The translations under genes were made by a program, and so were the position numbers. 64,000 nt of DNA from Mycolicibacterium chubuense NBB4 (GTDB taxonomy: Bacteria; Actinomycetota; Actinomycetes; Mycobacteriales; Mycobacteriaceae), in the NCBI RefSeq assembly GCF_000266905.1, contig NC_018027.1:1984001-2048000 (forward strand). The letters are read 5' to 3'. This document shows, piece after piece, positions 8,410-17,099 of the stretch (the stretch's first letter is position 1; each line of letters begins with the position of its first letter). Below the pieces are notes generated by a model. It ran no database searches. It was given only the letters and a program-made list of their open reading frames with translations, and was not told where the DNA came from.

Positions 8410-9911
8410 CGGCGGGCCCCCTCTGTCGGCGGGAGCACGAGGTCCTGCCAGGAGTGCGGGTGGCCGGACGCGCCGAGATCGGTCTGCGCGAACACCGTGC
8501 CGTCCGGTGCCGCCACGAGACCGGTCACCGGGTCGTAGTGTGCGACGGCGACCGACGGCGCCGCCGGGGGAGCGGGCGGTGCGGTAGGCGCGGGGGTGAG
8601 CGGTGGCCGTGGCGTTCCCTGCGCGGGCCCGTAGATGGTGTCGTTTTCACCCACGCGTGAGTCGGGCGGCACACCTTGCGAGACGAGGTTCGGGTCGAAC
8701 GTGTAGGGGCCGGTCGCGTGCTCGCGGGCGGCCAGTGGCTGGAACGGCTTGTCGCTCTTGCAGATCTCGACCGTGGGGGCGTACTTGCCCGGCTTGTCCA
8801 TGCACGGGAAATTGCGGGCGCCGCGGACGGCGATCGCCGAATCCTGAGGCAGCTTGCAATACAGGCCGTCCGGGGTGTCGATGGTCGACGTGTCGGCAGG
8901 GGAGCGCCATTGCGACGGCGGCAGGAAGCCGACGGTGCAGGCCGGGGGATCATCGATCGAGATCCTGAAGTCGCCGAGCGGGAGGCCGGTGGGGTTGTTG
9001 GAGGGAGTGGCCGACTGGTACATCGCTGCCGACGGGGGGAGCAGGACGAGCAGCTGCTCGAGTCCGGGATGATAGGTGACGGCGACCTGTCCGAGCGAGG
9101 TCATGTTCGCCAGCATGACCGGCAGCGTGGGTTCGACCTGGCCGAGTAGTCGTGAAACCTCTTGTGCCGCAGCGGGTCCGGTGTCCAGCAGGGTGCGGAC
9201 GTGCGGGTCGTCGGCGACGAGTTGGCGGCTCACGCCTGCCAGCCGCTGCGACCACGTCCGCAGTGCGTCCGCACCCACGACCTGGCCGTCGAGCACGGGT
9301 TGAGCGTCGTCGACCAGCTGTGCGGTGCGCCCAGCGGTCGCGTCGGCGTCGGTCGCGATCCGGGCGATCGAATCGGACAGCGACTGCAGATCGGGGCCCG
9401 CGCCGTTGAACGCGGTGAAGGATTCGTCGAGCAGTTGGCCCAGCCGATCTTTGGGAATGCTGGTGACCAGCGCGCTCAGCTTCTCCATCATCGGCGCGAC
9501 CGGCTGAGGTATCACGGTGTCCGATTCCGGGATCACCGATCCGTCATGGAGATACGGCCCGGATTCGGTCCGCGGTTGAAGGTCGACGTACTGCTCGCCG
9601 ACGGCGGACACGCTGCGGACAGCCGCCCGAAGGTCCGCGGGAACCTGCGGAGACGTGGCGAGCGACAACGTCGCGACCGCTCCGCGGGCGTTGACGTCGA
9701 CAGCGGTCACCTTGCCGAGCTGGACGCCGCGGTAGGTCACGTTCGCGAACCGGTAGAGCCCGCCGGCATCGGGCAGCCGCATGGTCACGGTGATCCGGCC
9801 GAGCCCCAGCATCGTCGGCGCTTTGAGGTAGTTGACCACCATCACCGAGATGCCGACCACCGAGGCGACGGTGAACAGGACGAGCTGGATCCTGACGAGT
9901 CGGGTGAACAT
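8406..9911 (-). CDS. mceF: Mce family protein MceF
   Basis: 501 residues. An N-terminal membrane anchor (LVRIQLVLFTVASVVGISVMV) precedes an MCE/MlaD domain at about 35-115 (LGRITVTMRLPDAGGLYRFA, VTYRGVQLGKVTAVDV), a long helical region, and a Pro/Ala-rich tail. Mce proteins are the substrate-binding or tunnel parts of lipid and sterol importers. Last mce gene of the operon; its start shares 1 bp with the mceE stop. The symbol denotes position in the operon, not a particular mce1-4 locus. Confidence 0.92.
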   Translation of the reverse strand: MFTRLVRIQLVLFTVASVVGISVMVVNYLKAPTMLGLGRITVTMRLPDAGGLYRFANVTYRGVQLGKVTAVDVNARGAVATLSLATSPQVPADLRAAVRSVSAVGEQYVDLQPRTESGPYLHDGSVIPESDTVIPQPVAPMMEKLSALVTSIPKDRLGQLLDESFTAFNGAGPDLQSLSDSIARIATDADATAGRTAQLVDDAQPVLDGQVVGADALRTWSQRLAGVSRQLVADDPHVRTLLDTGPAAAQEVSRLLGQVEPTLPVMLANMTSLGQVAVTYHPGLEQLLVLLPPSAAMYQSATPSNNPTGLPLGDFRISIDDPPACTVGFLPPSQWRSPADTSTIDTPDGLYCKLPQDSAIAVRGARNFPCMDKPGKYAPTVEICKSDKPFQPLAAREHATGPYTFDPNLVSQGVPPDSRVGENDTIYGPAQGTPRPPLTPAPTAPPAPPAAPSVAVAHYDPVTGLVAAPDGTVFAQTDLGASGHPHSWQDLVLPPTEGARR

Positions 9912-11074
9912 CAGCCGCCTCCTTCCCCCGGTGGCGGCGGCAACCTGTCGGGTCCCTTCACGCCGGGAGGCGGTGCGACCGCCTCTCCCGCGGGATTCTT
10001 CAGGTAGTAGGAGCCGTAGCCGGGATCACCGGGCGCGGGGACCAGCGGGGCGTTCTCGTCGCCGAACGACGTGCCGGCGAGGAGTCCGCGTTTGAACCGG
10101 TCGAGGGTGAGGTCGACGGTGACGAAGAGGTTCATGTAGTCACCGCGGATGCCACGGTCGATGAGATTCTGGTTGAGCGGGAAGATCGTCGCGTAGCCGA
10201 GGGCGCTGTCGATGTCGGGGCCGATGTCGGCGAGTGCCTTGAGCGTCGGGCCCAGGTGGCCGAGGTTGGTGACCAGGTCGTCCTGGACGTCGGAGATGAC
10301 ACGGCGGGCGGTGTCGGAGAACTGGTGCAGCGAGTCAAGTGCCGCGGTGAGCCTCGGCCGTTCCCTGCGCAGGACATCGAGGGCGGGCTGGATGTCGTGC
10401 AGGGCGGTGGACAGCGTGTCCTTCTGCTGGGCGATCGTCGCCGAGAAACGATTCAACTCGGTGACCGCGGCGATGATGTCGTCGCGCTGCTCGCTCAGCG
10501 TTCCGACGAAGGTGTCGAGATTCGACAGCAGGTCCCTGATGCCGGTCTCACGGCCCGAGAAGGTGGCATTCAGCGAGTGGATGACGTCGCCGATCTGTCC
10601 GAGCCCCCCGGCGTTGACGACCGATGACAACGCCGCCAGCGTCTGCTCCGTGGACGGATAGCTCGAGGAGCGAGCGAGGGGGATGTCCGCGCCCGACGGG
10701 AGAGTGCCGATCGGCTGCTGCCCGGCGGGCGGGGCCAGTTCCAGATGCATCGATCCGAGCAGGCTCGTCTGGCCGACGGCTGCGGTGGCATTGGCGGGTA
10801 CCCGCACGCCGGGTTCGACGGAGATGTCGACCTGGGCGTGGCGCGCGACGACACCGATCCTGCGGATGCTGCCGACCACGACGTCGTCGATCATCACCGG
10901 CGAATTAGCTTCCAGCGTACCGACATTCGCCAGTTGCACGGTGTAGTTCGAGGCGCCGGGGCCATGTCCCACCGTTCCGGGCAGCGGAAGGGAGTTGACT
11001 CCGCCGAAGCTGCATGCGGTCAACGACACACTGGTCATAACCAGGGCGGCGAGGACGGCGGTGCGGTGTCTCAT
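9911..11074 (-). CDS. mceE: Mce family lipoprotein MceE
   Basis: 387 residues. Lipobox LTAC near residue 21 marks a lipoprotein, as MceE members are. The MCE domain is seen in SNYTVQLANVGTLEANSPVM and VGSIRRIGVVARHAQVDI, followed by the helical C-terminal domain (GQIGDVIHSLNATFSGRETG onward) and a Pro/Gly tail. Overlaps mceD by 4 bp and mceF by 1 bp. Confidence 0.93.
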   Translation of the reverse strand: MRHRTAVLAALVMTSVSLTACSFGGVNSLPLPGTVGHGPGASNYTVQLANVGTLEANSPVMIDDVVVGSIRRIGVVARHAQVDISVEPGVRVPANATAAVGQTSLLGSMHLELAPPAGQQPIGTLPSGADIPLARSSSYPSTEQTLAALSSVVNAGGLGQIGDVIHSLNATFSGRETGIRDLLSNLDTFVGTLSEQRDDIIAAVTELNRFSATIAQQKDTLSTALHDIQPALDVLRRERPRLTAALDSLHQFSDTARRVISDVQDDLVTNLGHLGPTLKALADIGPDIDSALGYATIFPLNQNLIDRGIRGDYMNLFVTVDLTLDRFKRGLLAGTSFGDENAPLVPAPGDPGYGSYYLKNPAGEAVAPPPGVKGPDRLPPPPGEGGG

Positions 11075-12396
11075 GGCGACGGCCTCTCCGCGGGCAACAA
11101 CAGGTCAGGCAGCGACTGCGGCACTGGCGGAGGCGGGGCGGCCGGGCCGGCGGGTGGCGGAGGCGGCGGCGCAGCCCCGGCATAGGCCGAGTTCCGCGGG
11201 TCGACGGGCATCGGCCCGGACACGGTGCCCGAACCTCCGGGCCGCAGCTTCGGGTCGGTGTAGATGAGCTTGCCCGGTGAGGGAGCGGCGGTGAGCAGTG
11301 GATTCACCGGGAAGGGAAGGTAATTGAAGTTGACCCGGTTCAGTGCGGGCCCGAGGTACTGCGAGCACAATTTGCTCGTTTCCGGCGCGGTGACGTTCTC
11401 GAGCGCGGAGATCATGCCGCACAGGAACAACGTCGGGTTCGACATGTTGTTCAGCACGAAAACGCCGCTCGCTCCGCCGGTCCGCGGGTCCATCATGTTG
11501 TAGGCGTTCGCGAGCGCGGACGGCGAGACGTGCAGGACCTGCTCGAGGTCACCCCGGTGGTCGACGAGGTTCTGTGTCACGTTCGTGAGGCGCTGGATCT
11601 GTTCGGAGGTCTTGTCGCGGTTGGCGGCGACGAATCGTTGGACGTCGGCCACCGCGCTGGAGAGATTGGTCAGCGCCGCGTCCAGATCGCTCCGTCCGCC
11701 GTCGAGAACGCTGGTGAGGCTCGCCAGGCGGTCCTGGAACTGGACGATCTGAGTGTTGCTGTCGCGCAACACCGCGACGAACGTCTGGAGGTTCTCGATG
11801 ATCTGGCTGATGTCACCGCTACCGTCGGCGATGATCCTGCTGATGCCCGCCAGCTCGTGCACGGTCTGGCGGAGCTTGTCACCGTTTCCGTCCATCGCGT
11901 TGGCGGTGCTGTTGATGAACCGGCCCAGCGAACTCGTGTCCGTCGGCCCGTGAGGTCCGAGATCGGTTGCGAGCCTGGTCAATTGTTCCTTGACCTCGTC
12001 CCACTCGACGGGGACCGCCGTCCGCTCCAGCGGAATGGTCGCGCCGTCGGCCATGGTCGGTCCGCCGTCGTAGGCCGGGGTGAGCTGGACGAACCGGGCC
12101 GCCACGAGGTTGGGGGCGACGATGACGGCCTTGGCATCGGCGGGAATTCGCACGCCGTGGTCGACGGCCAACGTCAGCTGTGCGCGTCTGCCGTCGGGCC
12201 GGATCGACGAGATCGTGCCGACGGGGACGCCGGCGATGCGCACTTCGTCGCCCGGGTAGATCGCATTGGCACTGGTGAAGGTGGCCGTGACCGTCGTCGG
12301 CCGGAACAGATGCCGGGTGACGATGAACGCGGCCGACAAGACGACGAGCACCACCAGGGCCAGTGCCGTCAGCGTGGTCAGCCGGGTGCGCGTCAT
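11071..12396 (-). CDS. mceD: Mce family protein MceD
   Basis: 441 residues. An N-terminal membrane anchor (LTALALVVLVVLSAAFIV) is followed by an MCE domain (TVTATFTSANAIYPGDEVRI, VGTISSIRPDGRRAQL), a long alpha-helical region and a strikingly Pro-rich tail of about 40 residues (PPPPPPAGPAAPPPPVP). MceD proteins commonly end in such tails. Overlaps mceC by 4 bp. Confidence 0.92.
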   Translation of the reverse strand: MTRTRLTTLTALALVVLVVLSAAFIVTRHLFRPTTVTATFTSANAIYPGDEVRIAGVPVGTISSIRPDGRRAQLTLAVDHGVRIPADAKAVIVAPNLVAARFVQLTPAYDGGPTMADGATIPLERTAVPVEWDEVKEQLTRLATDLGPHGPTDTSSLGRFINSTANAMDGNGDKLRQTVHELAGISRIIADGSGDISQIIENLQTFVAVLRDSNTQIVQFQDRLASLTSVLDGGRSDLDAALTNLSSAVADVQRFVAANRDKTSEQIQRLTNVTQNLVDHRGDLEQVLHVSPSALANAYNMMDPRTGGASGVFVLNNMSNPTLFLCGMISALENVTAPETSKLCSQYLGPALNRVNFNYLPFPVNPLLTAAPSPGKLIYTDPKLRPGGSGTVSGPMPVDPRNSAYAGAAPPPPPPAGPAAPPPPVPQSLPDLLLPAERPSP

Positions 12397-13490
12397 CGTG
12401 GCGGCCCCAGTTGAGTCTCCTGCGGAATGCCGTTGTAGGGGAACGGGATCTCGGCGCGCGGCCCGGCGTTGTCCGGCGGCTGTCCGGCGTTGACGCCGCG
12501 CCGGAAGCCGAACGCGTAGTCGAGGAAGGGCTGTAGGACCGGCGGGAGGTCGAGGTTGGGGATGTAGGCGCTGTAGTACGGCCCGTTGGCCACCGTCTCG
12601 CCGAGGGTGGTTTCGTACTTGGCAAGACGGGGCAGTGCCAGCGCGATGTTGTCACGCTGACGCTCCAGCATCGCCAGCACCGAATTCAGTTTGTCCAGCG
12701 TCGGCGCGAGCTCCTTCTCGTTGTCGGCTACCAGCCCGGAGATCTCGCGCGCCATCACCGAGGTGTGCGCCAGGAGTTCGACGATCGCCGACCGTCGCTC
12801 CGACAGCGTGCCGACCAGATCGTCGGCGTTGACGATCAGTGTGGCGATCTGGTCGCTGCGCTGAGCGAGGATCTCCGTGACGTCACGGCCGCTGCCGAAC
12901 AGCTGGCCGAGCGCGGTGTTCCGCTCTTCGAGGGCCGCCGAGATCCGGGTGAGGCCGTCGAAGGCGGGACCCAGCTGTGGCGCGATCTGGTCGATGGTCG
13001 CAGACAGGCTGTCGAGCGCCTGGTTGACGTCGGCGGTGTCGGTACCGGCCGCGTTGGTGGTGAGTTCGCCGACCGCGTCGGTCAGGGAGTAGGGCGAGAA
13101 GGTCCGCGACGGCGGGATCGTGTCCATCGGGTGCATCGTGTCCTCACCGGCGGATTCCAGGGTCAGGGTCCGTTCGCCGAGCAGGGTGCCGGTGCGGATG
13201 TGGGCGGTGGTCTTGTCGCGGAGGACGACGCTGCCGTTGACGGTGAACGTCACCAGGGCGTCGGGGTCCTGCAACCGGATTCCCGTGACCTTGCCGACGG
13301 TCATGCCTGCGACGGTGACGTCGTTGCCCGTGGCGAGCCCGCTCGCGTCGGCGAACAGCGCCTGGTAGCGCAGAGAGGTCGCCCATCCGATCAGGCGTTC
13401 GGGCGCCAATCCGACGGCGACGATGAGCACGGCCACGACGATTCCGATGATGCCGGCCCGGATCACCGGGGCCCCACGGTATTTGCCCAT
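12393..13490 (-). CDS. mceC: Mce family protein MceC
   Basis: 365 residues from ATG 13490, which shares one base with the mceB stop. Membrane anchor APVIRAGIIGIVVAVLIVAV, MCE domain (YQALFADASGLATGNDVTVA, MTVGKVTGIRLQ), and a helical region ending FLDYAFGFRRGVN. Component of the putative lipid importer; order and overlap are those of a standard mce operon. Confidence 0.92.
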   Translation of the reverse strand: MGKYRGAPVIRAGIIGIVVAVLIVAVGLAPERLIGWATSLRYQALFADASGLATGNDVTVAGMTVGKVTGIRLQDPDALVTFTVNGSVVLRDKTTAHIRTGTLLGERTLTLESAGEDTMHPMDTIPPSRTFSPYSLTDAVGELTTNAAGTDTADVNQALDSLSATIDQIAPQLGPAFDGLTRISAALEERNTALGQLFGSGRDVTEILAQRSDQIATLIVNADDLVGTLSERRSAIVELLAHTSVMAREISGLVADNEKELAPTLDKLNSVLAMLERQRDNIALALPRLAKYETTLGETVANGPYYSAYIPNLDLPPVLQPFLDYAFGFRRGVNAGQPPDNAGPRAEIPFPYNGIPQETQLGPPR

Positions 13491-14518
13491 CAGTTCTCCT
13501 CGCACCTCCCGCCGTCCTGCTTGAAGACGGGGAAGTTCGCGGTGCGGCCCTGCAGATCGGTGACTCGCACGGCGAGCGAGCAGATGTAGTAATTGACGAA
13601 ACTGCCGTAGGCGCCGATGCGGACCAGCTTGCGATAGTTCTCCGGGGCTTTGACGAGCGCGGTCTCGATGCGGTCCTGCTTTTCGGCGAGGTTGGGTGCG
13701 AGCCGGCTGAGCTGGTCGATGGTGCCGGCGAGTGGGGGGCGAGCTCGGGTGAGCAGATCGGCCATCGACCGGGTTCCTGCGTTGAGGGAGTCGATCGCCG
13801 TTCCGATCGGTTCACGGTCGGCGGCCAGATCCGTGATCAGCTTCTCCAGACGGTCGATCGCTCCGGAGAACTGAGTGCCCTGTGCCGACAGCGTTTTCAG
13901 CGTCGTGCGGAGATTGTCGATCAGTTGCTGGATCACCTGGCTCTTGTCGGCGAGCGCCTGGGAGAACGACGAGGTGCGGGACAGCAGCGATTCCATGGTC
14001 CCGCCCTGACCCTGGATGATCTGGACGAGCGACGCGGCCAGGGCGTTGACGTCCTGTGCGTTGAGGCCGCGAATGACGGGCTTCAGTCCGCCCAGCAGGA
14101 GGTCGAGATCCAGCGCGGGCGCGGTATGCGTGCGCGGTATCCGAGCACCGGGGGGCAGGATTCGGTTGGATCCTTCCGCGTCGACGAGATCGAGGTAGCG
14201 GTCTCCCACGAGGTTGAGGTAGCGCACCTGCACGTGCGTCCCCTCGGTGAGCGCGATGGCGCGGTCGGCGTCGAAGGTCACGACGACCGTCTGATCCGGC
14301 TGCATCGACAATCCGCGGACACTGCCGACCTTCACCCCGGCGAATCTGACGCTCTCACCGGCCTTGAGCTTGGACACATCGGTGAACACCGCCGTGTAGG
14401 TGTTCGTCGCGCCGGAGCGGTACTCACCGAACACCGCGAACAGGCAGACCGTCAGGAAGGCCATGACCACGGCGAAGGCCGCGAACTTGACCAGGGTCGC
14501 CGCGCCGCCTTGCCTCAT
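13490..14518 (-). CDS. mceB: Mce family protein MceB
   Basis: 342 residues. The ATG at 14518 overlaps the mceA stop (ATGA), so it is preferred over the open extension to 14701, which runs through the mceA gene. Membrane anchor LVKFAAFAVVMAFLTVCLFA, MCE domain (NTYTAVFTDVSKLKAGESVR, VKVGSVRGLSM), helical region and a C-terminal segment with paired Cys (YYICSL, GGRCEEN). Confidence 0.92.
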   Translation of the reverse strand: MRQGGAATLVKFAAFAVVMAFLTVCLFAVFGEYRSGATNTYTAVFTDVSKLKAGESVRFAGVKVGSVRGLSMQPDQTVVVTFDADRAIALTEGTHVQVRYLNLVGDRYLDLVDAEGSNRILPPGARIPRTHTAPALDLDLLLGGLKPVIRGLNAQDVNALAASLVQIIQGQGGTMESLLSRTSSFSQALADKSQVIQQLIDNLRTTLKTLSAQGTQFSGAIDRLEKLITDLAADREPIGTAIDSLNAGTRSMADLLTRARPPLAGTIDQLSRLAPNLAEKQDRIETALVKAPENYRKLVRIGAYGSFVNYYICSLAVRVTDLQGRTANFPVFKQDGGRCEEN

Positions 14519-15705
14519 CCGGGCTGGCCGATCTGGGCGCTGTTGCGTGGCGGTCCGGCGATGGGCCCGAACAGGATCTGCTTGAGGAGGTCGGAATTGA
14601 GCACGACGCCGGGGTTGGCGTACTTCCACGGATTGGCGCCGGTGTCGGAGATGACGAACGGCGGGGCTTTCCCGTAGGGCACCTTCGGCAGGTCGGTGCA
14701 CTGCGGACCACCCTTGGCCGCCACCTTGGGCAGGTCGTTGGGATAGCGGTATCGATCTTGGCCCCAGAAGAACCCGGCGAGCACTTCCACGCCGGGCTCG
14801 TTCAGCGGTGGATTGCTCGCCATCACCCGCAGGGCTCCGAGACCGCAGTTGAGCGCCTCCCGGTACTGATCGGTCAGCGAGGTGGTGGGGACGAGAAGAT
14901 GCAGCACCTGGGCCAGCGGTGTGCCGTTTCGGGTCAGCACGCGGTTTCCGATGTCACCCAGTCCGGTTGCGCTGACCAGCAACGCATCCAGGTCGTCGGC
15001 CTTCTCGACGACCGTCTTGCTGATGTCGGTCGCACTCTCGGCGACCGACAGGAGGTTCGGCGCCGCGTCCGCGTAGGCCGCGAGGACGGTGGGTGCGGCC
15101 GCCAGATCGTGGGAGAGCGCGCCGAGATGTGGATTGACCTGGGAAAGAAAGGAGTTGAGACGGGTCAGGGTGTCGCCGAGCTGCTGACCGCGGCCGTGCA
15201 GGGCAGCCGCGATGGCGCCGAGCGTTTCGTTGAGCTTCTCCGGCTGGATGGTCGAGAGCACCGTGACGAGCTGCTGGAAGATCGTGTTGACTTCGATCAT
15301 GACGTGGTCGGCGCCGAGGGTCTGGCCCGGGCGGATCGGCTCCGGTGACGGGTTGTCGGGCAGAACCAGACGGATCTGCTTGGCGCCGAACACCGTTGTC
15401 GAGGAGATGTCGACAGAGACGTTGGAGGGGATGATCGACAGCCGCCCGGGTTCGATCGCCAGACGAATGGCGGCCTGCCCGTCGGGCAGGTCGTCGATCG
15501 ACGTGACGGCGCCGACCTGGACGCCGTGCAGCGTCACCTTGGCATCGGGGTTCATCACCAGTCCCGCGCGGGGTGACAGCACGGTGACCGGGATGCTCGT
15601 GGTGAAGCCGCCCCGGAACAGCGTCGCCGTCAACAGAACGAGGCCGGCGACGACGGCAAGGGCGGCCAGACCGAGCAATGGTCGCAGCGCTTGCCGCTTG
15701 CTCAT
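14515..15705 (-). CDS. mceA: Mce family protein MceA
   Basis: 396 residues from ATG 15705, chosen because GGGAGGTGAC precedes it at good spacing; an upstream in-frame start at 15744 has no such site. Membrane anchor LLGLAALAVVAGLVLLTAT, MCE domain (IPVTVLSPRAGLVMNPDAKV, VQVGAVTSIDDLPDG), and a long C-terminal domain. First gene of the operon. No yrbEA/yrbEB permease genes precede it, which is unusual for mce operons. Confidence 0.93.
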   Translation of the reverse strand: MSKRQALRPLLGLAALAVVAGLVLLTATLFRGGFTTSIPVTVLSPRAGLVMNPDAKVTLHGVQVGAVTSIDDLPDGQAAIRLAIEPGRLSIIPSNVSVDISSTTVFGAKQIRLVLPDNPSPEPIRPGQTLGADHVMIEVNTIFQQLVTVLSTIQPEKLNETLGAIAAALHGRGQQLGDTLTRLNSFLSQVNPHLGALSHDLAAAPTVLAAYADAAPNLLSVAESATDISKTVVEKADDLDALLVSATGLGDIGNRVLTRNGTPLAQVLHLLVPTTSLTDQYREALNCGLGALRVMASNPPLNEPGVEVLAGFFWGQDRYRYPNDLPKVAAKGGPQCTDLPKVPYGKAPPFVISDTGANPWKYANPGVVLNSDLLKQILFGPIAGPPRNSAQIGQPG

Positions 15706-15709
15706 TCCG

Positions 15710-15808
15710 TCACCTCCCGAGACGACGTTGTGCCGCAACGACATCCGGGTCGGCGTTGACCACCCGCAGGGCGGTCATGCCTGCGATACCGGCGCGCAGC
15801 CAGCGACG
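15710..15808 (-). pseudogene. Possible 3' remnant of a gene upstream of mceA
   Basis: Reading leftward, 32 codons between two in-frame TGA codons give a protein-like tail (RAGIAGMTALRVVNADPDVV, then AAQRRLGR) that stops 4 nt before the mceA ATG. That is the spacing expected of an operon partner. The stop overlaps the mceA ribosome-binding site region. No full gene can be built upstream in any frame. It may be the end of a decayed gene or a short peptide starting at the internal ATG; chance is possible. Confidence 0.25.
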
Positions 15809-15917
15809 TCAATGGACCGGTGCAGTCACGGAAGGCGTCTCCGCGACCCGCGCAGCGCCGAAGCGAGAACAGGTCGGGCGTGCTGCGGTCACGGGGCGAT
15901 GTCCTCGAAGCTCACGA

Positions 15918-15936
15918 TAAAACCTAACGTTTGCTC
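15918..15936 (-). promoter_or_regulatory. Cluster operator site 1 (mce side)
   Basis: Minus-strand reading GAGCAAACGTTAGGTTT. One of seven sites matching GAACAAATATTWGGTYA. It lies on the mce side of the divergent intergenic region, about 210 bp upstream of mceA. Likely bound by one of the double-TetR repressors (inference). Confidence 0.6.
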
Positions 15937-16054
15937 CGCAAGTTAACAGCCTGGTTCGTGAGCGGTCAAGGGTGCGTCCCCACCAAACCACACCGAGCAG
16001 TGACAGTTTCAGCGAACGCCCATTGACGGTCTGTCGGCCAACTGTTGACCACCT

Positions 16055-16071
16055 GAACAAAAGTTAGGTTA
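16055..16071 (+). promoter_or_regulatory. Cluster operator site 2 (monooxygenase side)
   Basis: Plus-strand reading GAACAAAAGTTAGGTTA, 41 bp before the luciferase-like monooxygenase start. Same consensus as the other six sites; its position fits repression of the rightward promoter. Confidence 0.6.
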
Positions 16072-16112
16072 GAGTTGTCCGTCGTGAGACCAGCGGCGTC
16101 GCGGCGGGTTTG

Positions 16113-17090
16113 ATGTTCACGCTGCGGTTCGACCTCCGCTCCCGCGACGGCGCGGCCCGGAACCCGGAGCTGTACGCCGCCGCTGTCGAGATGTGTGCGT
16201 GGGCCGAGGACCGGGGCGCTGTGGTCGCGGTGCTCTCCGAACATCACGGTACCGACGACGGCCACCTCGCCGCCCCCCAGATCCTGGCGGCGGCGCTCGC
16301 CGCCCGCACCTCCCGCCTGATGATCATGCTGGCAGCGGTGCCCCTTCCGTTCTGGGATCCGGTGCGCCTGGCCGAGGAGGTCTGTGCGCTCGACATCCTG
16401 AGCGGCGGCCGGGTGTCCTTCGTGTTCGGCCTGGGGCACCGTCCCGACGAGTACGAACATTTCGGCTGCGACCCGCATCACCGGGGCAAGGTCGCCGATG
16501 AGCACCTGGAGCTGCTCCTGCGGCTGCTCTCCGGGGACATCGTCGAGCGCGACGGGCGCCGCATCTCGGTGACGCCGCACTGCGCCTCTCCGGCCGGGCC
16601 GTTCATCGCCGTCGCAGGCGGCACACGCGCAGCGGCGCGGCGTGCGGCCCGTCACGGACTCGGCTTCATCTCGCAGACCCCGTCCGAGGATCTCCGGCAG
16701 TACTACGCATCCCAGTGCCGGGCACACGGCCACGAACCCGGAGTGGCCCGGTTCCCGGTTCCCGGCGAGCCGACCGCGGTCTTCGTCGCCGACGACGTGG
16801 ACGCGGCGTGGCAGGAGCTCGGACCTTACCTGCTTCACGACGCCGTGACCGCGGCCTCGTACCGGCACGGTGACGACTCCGTCGCCAGCATCTCCCGCGC
16901 GCTCACCGTGTCCGCACTGCGGGCGGAACGGGGCCCATATCGGGTGTTGTGCCTCGACGAGGCAACGGAACACGTGGAGGCCGGCAGCCCGCTGCCGTTG
17001 CACCCGCTGTGCGGCGGGCTGCCCCCGGAAACGGCGTGGCGGTATCTGGAACATGCCGTCGTGGCGGCCGGACGAGCCAGGGCGAACTGA
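16113..17090 (+). CDS. Luciferase-like (LLM class) flavin-dependent oxidoreductase
   Basis: 325 residues from ATG 16113. TIM-barrel features of the bacterial-luciferase family: an N-terminal strand with FTLRFDLRS, CAWAEDRGAVVAVLSEHHG, LSGGRVSFVFGLGHRPDEYE and VAGGTRAAARRAARHG. Members use FMNH2 or F420H2 to oxidise or reduce organic substrates; which cofactor is used here cannot be told. An operator lies just upstream, and the gene is followed after 9 bp by the Rossmann dehydrogenase, so both probably serve the block's catabolic pathway. Confidence 0.85.
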   Translation: MFTLRFDLRSRDGAARNPELYAAAVEMCAWAEDRGAVVAVLSEHHGTDDGHLAAPQILAAALAARTSRLMIMLAAVPLPFWDPVRLAEEVCALDILSGGRVSFVFGLGHRPDEYEHFGCDPHHRGKVADEHLELLLRLLSGDIVERDGRRISVTPHCASPAGPFIAVAGGTRAAARRAARHGLGFISQTPSEDLRQYYASQCRAHGHEPGVARFPVPGEPTAVFVADDVDAAWQELGPYLLHDAVTAASYRHGDDSVASISRALTVSALRAERGPYRVLCLDEATEHVEAGSPLPLHPLCGGLPPETAWRYLEHAVVAAGRARAN

Positions 17091-17099
17091 GGAGGTCGC

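Larger units (their letters stand above)
15809..16112. other. Divergent mce / monooxygenase intergenic region
   Basis: About 300 bp between the mce operon (leftward) and the luciferase-like monooxygenase (rightward). It holds two copies of the cluster operator, one near each side (15918-15936 and 16055-16071), and no convincing gene. An open frame on the minus strand (15809-16060) has no protein-like features. Confidence 0.6.
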
